Below, one piece after another: positions 7,484-13,927 of a DNA stretch of 18,075 nucleotides (positions are counted from its first letter, which is position 1; the number at the start of each line of letters is the position of its first letter). This DNA comes from Dehalococcoidia bacterium UBA7891. GTDB lineage: Bacteria > Chloroflexota > Dehalococcoidia > Lucifugimonadales > UBA826. The position numbers and the translations under genes are program-made. Below the pieces are notes generated by a model that was not told the origin of the DNA, did no database searches, and saw only the letters and a program-made list of their open reading frames with translations. The stretch is taken from NCBI GenBank assembly GCA_002500485.1, contig DLRJ01000111.1, forward strand, positions 595 through 18,669, given 5' to 3'.

Positions 7484-9040
7484 ATGTGTTTGAAGATGAG
7501 AATAATAAGTTTATTGAGCTTCGGGTGTTTCTTCAAGAAATTGGCAAATCCGTATTTTATATCTGTAACAGTTGCGTGTCTTTCCATTGGTTGCCAGAAA
7601 ACTAATTTATCGGATAGTAGTCATTCAGAAGGTAAAGATACTGATCTATCTACTTCATCCACTGAGAGTGTCTCGAATGAGCAAGTTCTGAAGAAACTTG
7701 AGGAATTCAGCAAGAAACTAGAGAAAATTGATGAAATTCAGAGTGATTTGGCTACCGTTCAAAGTAAACTCAATTCATCTAAAACAGATTTTGAATCTTT
7801 GTCGCATTCTGGTTCGGAAGAGGTTGTCCTTATACAGAAAACAAATTCCAATTTATCAGATGCATCCGCGATTGGTGATTTGCTAAGAGTAAAGGAGTTA
7901 TTGTCAGAGGGAATAGATCCCAATTCCAAGGATAAAACAGGGAAAACCCCACTCCATTACGCTGCATCCAATGGTCGCACGGAGATTATCAAGGCTCTCA
8001 TTGAGGCAGGTGCAAAGATAAATGAGCTGGATAACGATAAATTAACGCCGCTTAATCGGGCACAGTTCATTGGCAGCGAGGCTGCAATAAAGGTTTTAGT
8101 AGAGAACAGGGCTGTTGCCGCAGAAATCATCAACCCTGCCACATCCAAGGGTGTTGTTACAGCGACAGCGGAACAGGTCATTCAGTCTATCGAACAGGAT
8201 TCCCTTGATTTGTTTAAAAAGCAGGAGGAACTCGGTTTTGACTTTGCCTCGGAGTTGCCAGGGAATCAATCGTTTGTTATGGCTGCAGCCAAGAATGGAA
8301 GTCTCAATATCCTCCGATACTTCTTTGAAAAGAACAAGCCCCAGAAAGATTCCAGAAATACGGCTGTTGTTATTGAAGCGTTAAACTCAATGAGCCAAAG
8401 AGCAATTGGGGAAAATGCCGATAAACTGCTTACTAATTACAGGGAAGTCATCAGGCTATTGGTTAAAAGGTTGCCTGAATCAGTGAATGTTGTAAAAGAT
8501 GGCTATGCACCGTTGCACATGGCGATTAGTACCCATGATGTTTCCATGATGAAAATTCTCTTGGAGGCAAAGGTGAACATTGAACAAAAGGGCCCGAATG
8601 GGAGCACCCCTTTAATTATGGCGATTACTGCGCCTGATCACATTCATGGGGATGGTTCTGATGATAATGATGAAAGTCATGAGAGGCACGGCCATCAACT
8701 CGAGATGGCTGAGTTACTATTGAGAGCGGGCGCTAAAATTAATGAAAAAGGGTACAAGGGACGGGATGCCTTTATGGAGGCAATTAAAACCGGCAACTCA
8801 AAAATGGCAGAAACCATGCTTAAGCTTGGAGCCAATCCTAATTCGGCGGATACCGATGGTGTGACTTGCCTTCATTTGGCGGCTTATTCTGGCCATAAAA
8901 ATCTTTGTGAGCAGTTGTTGGCAAAGAATGCCAATAAGGAAGCTACGGTTCAGGCTGGCCCAAAGAAGGGATTAAAGCCAATTGATGCCGCTAGAGAAGG
9001 AAATCACCAACACATCGTCACTCTGTTTCAAGTTAATTGA
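7484..9040 (+). CDS. Exported ankyrin-repeat protein, probable lipoprotein
   Basis: The 518-residue product has a basic pair (KK, residues 18-19), a hydrophobic stretch and a lipobox-like ACLSIGC with Cys37, suggesting signal peptidase II processing and lipid anchoring. Ser at -3 of the lipobox is permitted but not typical. The n-region is long from ATG 7484; ATG 7496 or TTG 7514 would give shorter signals, and none has a good ribosome binding site. Residues about 64-107 (EEFSKKLEKIDEIQ) are probably coiled coil. Ankyrin repeats run from 125 to about 190 (GKTPLHYAASNG), continue in degenerate form, and resume at 339-518 (DGYAPLHMA, GSTPLIMA, DGVTCLHLAAYSG). An acidic, His-containing insert at about 386-405 (HIHGDGSDDNDESHERHG) interrupts one repeat. 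Ankyrin repeats bind proteins, so a periplasmic or surface scaffold is likely. The stop overlaps the TTG of the Kelch gene. Confidence 0.85.
   Translation: MCLKMRIISLLSFGCFFKKLANPYFISVTVACLSIGCQKTNLSDSSHSEGKDTDLSTSSTESVSNEQVLKKLEEFSKKLEKIDEIQSDLATVQSKLNSSKTDFESLSHSGSEEVVLIQKTNSNLSDASAIGDLLRVKELLSEGIDPNSKDKTGKTPLHYAASNGRTEIIKALIEAGAKINELDNDKLTPLNRAQFIGSEAAIKVLVENRAVAAEIINPATSKGVVTATAEQVIQSIEQDSLDLFKKQEELGFDFASELPGNQSFVMAAAKNGSLNILRYFFEKNKPQKDSRNTAVVIEALNSMSQRAIGENADKLLTNYREVIRLLVKRLPESVNVVKDGYAPLHMAISTHDVSMMKILLEAKVNIEQKGPNGSTPLIMAITAPDHIHGDGSDDNDESHERHGHQLEMAELLLRAGAKINEKGYKGRDAFMEAIKTGNSKMAETMLKLGANPNSADTDGVTCLHLAAYSGHKNLCEQLLAKNANKEATVQAGPKKGLKPIDAAREGNHQHIVTLFQVN
9037..9040 (+). promoter_or_regulatory. 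TTGA stop-start overlap, translational coupling
   Basis: The Kelch gene's TTG (9037-9039) shares bases with the ankyrin gene's TGA (9038-9040). No Shine-Dalgarno sequence precedes this TTG. Initiation therefore probably depends on ribosomes ending the ankyrin gene, which would tie the amounts of the two proteins together. Confidence 0.6.
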
Positions 9041-10770
9041 ATAAGTTGAGAATAATAAATCAAATATTCGCTGTTTTTTTAATATCGATATTCGTACCCA
9101 TTGCGAGTGTATGGGCTTCTGAAATTAGTTATCAGGGCAGAATATCCCAGAACGATCAAGATGGGGGGCTGTTTACGGCGATTAGCGGTTATTTCAAGTT
9201 TGCAATTGTTGACTCAACAGGAAAAATATCATTTTGGAGTAATGACTCGAGCAGCGTTGAGTGTAGTGAGCCCGAGGGGCATGTGGAGATTCCATTTCCT
9301 CAAAAGAATGGCGTGTTTCAAGTAGCTTTGGGAGCTTCTCCGATGACCCCCTTGGGCCCTTCTGTTTTCAATAACCCGGAAACATACCTCAGGATTTGGT
9401 TTAGTCCCGATGAGGAAGAATTTGATCTACTATCTCCAGATGAAAAAATTTCCACGGTAGCTTATTCTTTTCATTCACAGGTAGCAAATACCGTTGTAGA
9501 TGGATCCCTCGGTTATAAAAAATTATCAGATGATTTTGCAGGCATGACTGTTGTTTCCGCGAATGTGAATGATCAAAAGCTAAAGCAAAAGGGCTTTACT
9601 CGTTTCGGGCAGATTTCATCACCCCCTTGGGGGGCTGCCAATCCAGACCGTCAGCCATCGCCATTGGTTCAGCATACATCAGTCGCTTTTCAAAATTCAA
9701 CCGAGGGTGTCTATATGGTTATTTGGGGAGGCTCACCTGCGGAGGGTTTTTTCTCCGATTCCGGTTGGGTGTATGATTCCATAGCTGACAATTGGAGTAT
9801 AATTTCACCGGTCGATGCACCCAGTAAGAGGATCGGTCATACAGCTGTCGTGTATGGTGATAACATGATGATATGGGGAGGGGTTGGCTCAAATGGACAG
9901 CATCTTAACAATGGTGGAATTTACTCTCATTCCAAGGACAAATGGGAACTGGTTTTTCCTGATAATAAGATAATTACAGCTCGTAATGGGCACTCCGCTA
10001 CGGCTGTAGGCCATAAAATAATAGTATGGGGTGGGAGCAACGAATTTAATGTTATTGGAGACGGCGCTTCATATGATTTAGGAACTCGCAAATGGAGCAC
10101 AATTAAGGGCCAAGATTTTTTACCAGCTAGAAAAGGACACACCGCCACGGTATATGAGGATCGACTCTTGTTTATCTGGGGTGGGCAATCTGGTCAGGGA
10201 GTATTGGGCGACGGAGCTGTTTATGATCCAGAAAACGCGATATGGGCTGATTTAGTAGCAGACAACACGGGTCCATCACCGCGTGTAGGGCATACGGCAT
10301 TGATGATTGACGGAGAATTATTTGTCTGGGGCGGAAAAGGAAATAATGTCACTTACTCTGATGGGTTTAAATTTCTTATAGACAAGAGTACGACTCAATT
10401 TGATAAGCCGGGTCAGGTGGTAAAGGGGACTTGGATGAAATTAGCTTCGTTAGGGGCTCCTTCGCCAAGGGTAGATCACTCAGCGAATTGGACTGGAACA
10501 GAAATGCTTATTTTTGGTGGTGAAACAAGTCTAGGTGTAACCAACACTGGATATGCGTATGACATTTTGAAGGATAGCTGGAGATCCTTAACCACAAAAG
10601 GTGGCGTAACACCCAGAACTAAGCACACCTCTGAATGGACAGGAAGTCAGCTAGTCATCTTTGGCGGTCTAACAAATAAAAGTGCTACAGGGACAGGGCG
10701 GAAAATCAGAATTTCAGACACACAACTACTAGATACGCAAAAAACATGGCATCTGTACCGGAAATTATGA
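9037..10770 (+). CDS. Secreted YQG-domain/Kelch beta-propeller protein
   Basis: The start is TTG at 9037, overlapping the upstream TGA in TTGA. In-frame TAA immediately precedes it (9034-9036), so the only alternative near the N-terminus is TTG at 9046. The 577-residue product has a signal peptide (MNKLRIINQ, long hydrophobic core, cleavage near VWA-S, residue 27). Residues 29 to about 175 form the 'SYQGRI' domain, which ends in a variant of the usual 'pyA' motif (STVAYSFHSQ). Residues about 212-575 form roughly six Kelch blades. Each has a GHTA- or DHSA-like turn and a (W/F)GG strand: MVIWGGS, MMIWGGV, IIVWGGS, LFIWGGQ, LFVWGGK, MLIFGGE, LVIFGGL. A six-bladed propeller for protein or glycan contacts is likely. 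No catalytic motif of a Kelch-type oxidase was recognised. The ATG of the next gene overlaps its stop. Confidence 0.88.
   Translation: MNKLRIINQIFAVFLISIFVPIASVWASEISYQGRISQNDQDGGLFTAISGYFKFAIVDSTGKISFWSNDSSSVECSEPEGHVEIPFPQKNGVFQVALGASPMTPLGPSVFNNPETYLRIWFSPDEEEFDLLSPDEKISTVAYSFHSQVANTVVDGSLGYKKLSDDFAGMTVVSANVNDQKLKQKGFTRFGQISSPPWGAANPDRQPSPLVQHTSVAFQNSTEGVYMVIWGGSPAEGFFSDSGWVYDSIADNWSIISPVDAPSKRIGHTAVVYGDNMMIWGGVGSNGQHLNNGGIYSHSKDKWELVFPDNKIITARNGHSATAVGHKIIVWGGSNEFNVIGDGASYDLGTRKWSTIKGQDFLPARKGHTATVYEDRLLFIWGGQSGQGVLGDGAVYDPENAIWADLVADNTGPSPRVGHTALMIDGELFVWGGKGNNVTYSDGFKFLIDKSTTQFDKPGQVVKGTWMKLASLGAPSPRVDHSANWTGTEMLIFGGETSLGVTNTGYAYDILKDSWRSLTTKGGVTPRTKHTSEWTGSQLVIFGGLTNKSATGTGRKIRISDTQLLDTQKTWHLYRKL
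10767..10770 (+). promoter_or_regulatory. ATGA stop-start overlap, translational coupling
   Basis: ATG (10767-10769) and TGA (10768-10770) overlap in the classic ATGA arrangement, linking translation of the LPGWN gene to that of the Kelch gene. This favours 10767 as the real start over the upstream in-frame ATG at 10746, which would give a 25-base overlap and a poorer signal peptide. Confidence 0.6.
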
Positions 10771-12785
10771 TAAAAAGATCTAATTTTTCATTTATAAAAT
10801 TTATCGCTGCGCTGATATGCATTTCAATTTCCAGTCAATATGCCTATGCGCAATGGAGGACCCAGACGATTACGTTACTGCCAGGCTGGAATGGGGTGTA
10901 CCTGCATGTTGATCCGTCTCATCAGAATATTGGCGATTTAGAAGGGTTAGATCCAAATATCACAGACATTTGGCTTTGGAAGCCGAAACTAAAATCAGAC
11001 CAATTTATTCAGGATCCTGATATTCCAACAGATGGCAAGAGTCGATGGGTCAGGTGGAACAAGGATTTGGGGCCATCATCGTCCTTACAAAGATTGGTGG
11101 GCAATGCCGCTTATCTGGTCAAGTACGGGGTAAAGGCAGAGGATGGTACTTGGGCACCAGACGTGAATGCCAAATGGAATATTAAGGGAGTTCCTGTCCC
11201 TCCTAATTACAGTTGGACATCAACAGGCTTGAATTTTTTTGGTTTAGCAGACGATCCGGATAAGGGTGCATCATTCGAGAAATTCTTCCCGGCTAGCATT
11301 TTAAACGGTGAATCGCCGGCTGAGTTTTATACTTACCGAGGTGGGGAATTGTCCGATGAAGCCGAAGACAAAAACCCAGCTGAGGTTTTTGCCAAAAGAA
11401 ACACACCTGTACAACGAGGTGAGGCTTTTTGGATGCGCGTTGGCGATTCATTTAATTCCTATTTTGGTTCCTTTGATCTAGTGTTACAAGAAACGAAAGG
11501 GGCACATTTCGGCGAGACGAAGGAACAGTATCGGATTTTAATACGTAATAGGGTTGAAGAAGCCCTGAGCGTAACTATGGCCTTAAGGAGCACTGAGGAA
11601 GCGCCATCGGGGCAACCCGAAATTAAGAATGGAATCAAGGTGTTGGTCAAGGGTGAGCCCAACCTTACAGACTTGTCATATGGATATAAAAAACTTGAGG
11701 AGGGACCATCAGTGTGGACTTTGTCGCCAGCGAAAGCAGGTGCGGTAGGTGCTGGTTCATCTCAGGAAATAATCATCGGAATTGATAGGCATAATATGGA
11801 CGGCAAGCCAGGTGATTTATTTGGCGGCATACTGGAATTTACGGATTCTCTTGGATTGATAAAGTATGAGGTTCCAATTTCAGCTATTATTCCAGCTAAT
11901 TCAGGTTTATGGGTAGGAAGTGTTCAGGTCGGTTTTGTGCGTCACGATATTACATTTTTCAGGAAGAAAAATGAGAAAGAAGTAGAGACAGATGAAGATG
12001 GTAAGGCGATATCAGAGGGAATTAATGACACTTACGGTGCTGTAGGGGAGAATTATCCGCTACGTTTTATTTTTCACAGGCACAACTCTGATAATCCCAC
12101 AACCACGTTGTATCAGAGATTGTTTTATGGTCTTCGGAAAGGGGCTGAATTGTCGACTGATTTTATAATCACTAATGATGAAAGGGCTCTCGACAAGAAG
12201 TCGTTGAAAACTGCAAGAAGAGTTGCCTCCGCCCACTTGCCATGGTCCAAGGCTAATGCCGGCTGGGAGTGTTCAGGTGAATTTGATTTGGGGAAGGAAA
12301 CAACCGTTAAGGTGAATCTCCCTTATAACGACCGTATCTCAAACCCGTTTATACATGCTTACCACCCCGACCACGATAATTTGGATGCAAAATTCAAGAG
12401 TGAACTTAACCAGGGCTATGAATCGTGGGGCATCAACCGAGAAATGACATTCAGGATAGATGAGCCAAAAGATGATTTCAACAGTCTGGTAAGTGTTGGC
12501 AGGCAATTTAGTGGGGAGTTTCACGAGAAAGTGGAACTCACTGGAGTTGGTGTAGAAAAGAAAGCTTATCATGCAAAGGGAATTTTTGAACTAAATCGCG
12601 TAAATGAATCAAATGAGGTCGTTGAATACGACGATTCTGACCCTGAACCTGCAGGCGAAGTCCCTGAGCAGGCAGACGAAGAACAGGTTGATGTTCAGGA
12701 TGGCGACCCGGAGACTCCTGATACAGGTGGAGACGGAAATGAAAAACCGGATGATGACGAGGGTGACGGTGACGGAGGGGACTGA
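10767..12785 (+). CDS. Secreted LPGWN-motif protein with acidic tail
   Basis: I chose ATG 10767 over the in-frame ATG 10746. It lies in an ATGA overlap with the Kelch stop, follows a GGA at 10760-10762, and gives a normal signal peptide (MIKRSNFSFIKFIAALICIS, cleavage near AYA-Q, residue 28). The 672-residue product opens with TLLPGWNGVYLHVDP at about 36-50, then IWLWKP and WVRWNKDLG, a layout I recall from large verrucomicrobial exported proteins of unknown function. The middle is predicted mostly beta-structure, with no known catalytic motif seen. The last 52 residues (621-672) are almost entirely Asp, Glu, Pro, Gly and Gln, a probably unstructured acidic tail that may bind calcium or a basic partner such as the EF-hand protein (inference). 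It sits between the Kelch and collar genes, suggesting one assembly. The function is not known. Confidence 0.82.
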   Translation: MIKRSNFSFIKFIAALICISISSQYAYAQWRTQTITLLPGWNGVYLHVDPSHQNIGDLEGLDPNITDIWLWKPKLKSDQFIQDPDIPTDGKSRWVRWNKDLGPSSSLQRLVGNAAYLVKYGVKAEDGTWAPDVNAKWNIKGVPVPPNYSWTSTGLNFFGLADDPDKGASFEKFFPASILNGESPAEFYTYRGGELSDEAEDKNPAEVFAKRNTPVQRGEAFWMRVGDSFNSYFGSFDLVLQETKGAHFGETKEQYRILIRNRVEEALSVTMALRSTEEAPSGQPEIKNGIKVLVKGEPNLTDLSYGYKKLEEGPSVWTLSPAKAGAVGAGSSQEIIIGIDRHNMDGKPGDLFGGILEFTDSLGLIKYEVPISAIIPANSGLWVGSVQVGFVRHDITFFRKKNEKEVETDEDGKAISEGINDTYGAVGENYPLRFIFHRHNSDNPTTTLYQRLFYGLRKGAELSTDFIITNDERALDKKSLKTARRVASAHLPWSKANAGWECSGEFDLGKETTVKVNLPYNDRISNPFIHAYHPDHDNLDAKFKSELNQGYESWGINREMTFRIDEPKDDFNSLVSVGRQFSGEFHEKVELTGVGVEKKAYHAKGIFELNRVNESNEVVEYDDSDPEPAGEVPEQADEEQVDVQDGDPETPDTGGDGNEKPDDDEGDGDGGD

Positions 12786-12816
12786 CTTTATTGCTGATAA
12801 TAAATATTAATAAAAC

Positions 12817-13872
12817 ATGATTAAAAAAATGAAAAAAACAGTGTTGTGCGTTTTGACTGGTATGATTGCAGTGAGTGCTCATTCTGATGATGGTCCGCCT
12901 TCACTGATGACGTATCAAGGTCATTTAGTTGACGCGCAAGGAGAGCCTGTAGGTGCTGATTCTCCAGAATCAAAAAACATTCAATTTCGTATATTTACTG
13001 CCGAGCAAGGTGGCGATGTTGTTTATGCTGAGGAGCAAACTGTTACGGTCGACAAGGGGTATTTTAGTGTGCTATTGGGGCAAGGAACCTCATTACCGGG
13101 TGAGCCTGGACCACCCTCTACTGTCTTTAGTAAAGTGTTTGAGGGGAATAAATCTGATGAGAGGTTTATCGGAATTAGAGTAGAAGGCACAGACATCAAT
13201 CCAAGGCTACGTTATGTTGCATCTCCATACGCAGTATTGAGCCAACGTTCAATACTTGCAGGTCATGCTCAAACGGTTGAAAGTATCTCAGGTCATAAGG
13301 CAGATACCGCTGGACGTTCAGATAGTGCTCTCAGGGCTGATGCCGCTGCAAAGGTAGACACCATTAGAGGTCATAAGGCTGACAGTGCAAAACTCGCAGA
13401 CAAGGCAACCCGGGTTACCTCGGGTTTTGTTCCGATTAATGGAATAATCATGTGGACACAGCGAACTGTTCCTGCGGGATGGAGATTATGTGATGGGGGA
13501 GGATCTACGCCAAACCTTGTTAACCGGTTTGTAGTAGGAGCAGGCAATTGGTACGGACTTGGCGCAACTGGTGGGGCTAATACAGTTGCATTGAGTTGGA
13601 ATCAAATGCCTGTGCATAGTCACAGTGGGGGTGTCCACGGCGGAGGGAATCACTACCATGGAATATATACACGTCAGGATGACTGGAACGATTCCGGTGG
13701 TTGGGGCCCAAGCTGGGGTGATGGTGACAATGGCCGCTGGGCACCTCATCACAATACTCATTGGGGGGGGCATCATGGCCATGGCATGTGGACAAACAAT
13801 GCCGGGAGAGGGTGGGCTCACGAGAACAGGCCGCCTTATTACGCAGTGTATTACATAATGAGAGTTAAGTGA
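12817..13872 (+). CDS. Secreted YQG-domain protein with phage-tail-collar-like His-rich tip
   Basis: The 351-residue product begins MIKKMKK with a signal peptide cleaved near VSA (residue 21). ATG 12829 is an equally good start, and neither has a clear ribosome binding site. Residues 30 to about 150 are a 'MTYQGHL' domain ending in NPRLRYVASPYAVLSQ, the same module as in the Kelch protein. Residues 155-203 contain short repeats (SGHKADTAGRSDSALRADA, RGHKADSAKLADKA), likely a fibrous or trimeric stalk. Residues 205-351 match the tail-collar fold of phage fibres: INGIIMWTQRTVPAGWRLCDGGG, PNLVNRFVVGAG, MPVHSHS and the terminal ENRPPYYAVYYIMRVK. About a dozen His residues lie at 267-336, including HSH (267-269) and HHGHG (319-323), suggesting metal ions in the tip as in T4 gp12. 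A signal peptide is not expected of a real phage fibre, so this is probably a cell-surface fibre or adhesin (inference). Confidence 0.88.
   Translation: MIKKMKKTVLCVLTGMIAVSAHSDDGPPSLMTYQGHLVDAQGEPVGADSPESKNIQFRIFTAEQGGDVVYAEEQTVTVDKGYFSVLLGQGTSLPGEPGPPSTVFSKVFEGNKSDERFIGIRVEGTDINPRLRYVASPYAVLSQRSILAGHAQTVESISGHKADTAGRSDSALRADAAAKVDTIRGHKADSAKLADKATRVTSGFVPINGIIMWTQRTVPAGWRLCDGGGSTPNLVNRFVVGAGNWYGLGATGGANTVALSWNQMPVHSHSGGVHGGGNHYHGIYTRQDDWNDSGGWGPSWGDGDNGRWAPHHNTHWGGHHGHGMWTNNAGRGWAHENRPPYYAVYYIMRVK
13763..13770 (+). repeat. Run of eight G inside the collar-tip coding region
   Basis: Eight consecutive G encode the end of Trp316 plus Gly317-Gly318 in the His-rich tip (HWGGHHGHG). Such runs are prone to slippage. 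A gain or loss of one base would replace the last 33 or so residues, including the conserved ENRPPYYAVYYIMRVK end. The frame is intact as given. Confidence 0.6.
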
Positions 13873-13873
13873 G

Positions 13874-13903
13874 AATCGCATTGATGGATGCGACTATGCG
13901 ATT
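13874..13903 (+). promoter_or_regulatory. Alternative stem-loops between the collar and giant genes
   Basis: AATCGCAT (13874-13881) is perfectly complementary to ATGCGATT (13896-13903), an 8-bp stem with a 14-base loop. The loop contains a second ATGCGA (13888-13893) that can pair instead with TCGCAT (13876-13881), leaving a 6-base loop. The two structures exclude each other. No T run follows, so a simple terminator is unlikely. The site lies between the collar stop and the giant gene's start, where it could tune expression of the giant protein. Confidence 0.4.
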
Positions 13904-13927
13904 AACGAATTAAAAACTTTACTAGTG

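Noticed and set aside
10746..10766. Longer start for the LPGWN protein at ATG 10746
   Set aside because: It would overlap the Kelch gene by 25 bases and add residues before a good signal peptide. The ATGA start at 10767 fits better.
12538..12882. Minus-strand open frame with a His/Pro-rich product
   Set aside because: Its composition mirrors the GAC/GAT/GAG codons of the acidic tail on the plus strand, and it spans a gene boundary.
12817..13872. Prophage or phage-tail remnant
   Set aside because: Only the collar-like tip is phage-like. The protein has a signal peptide and a YQG domain, and no other tail, capsid, lysis or integrase gene is near.
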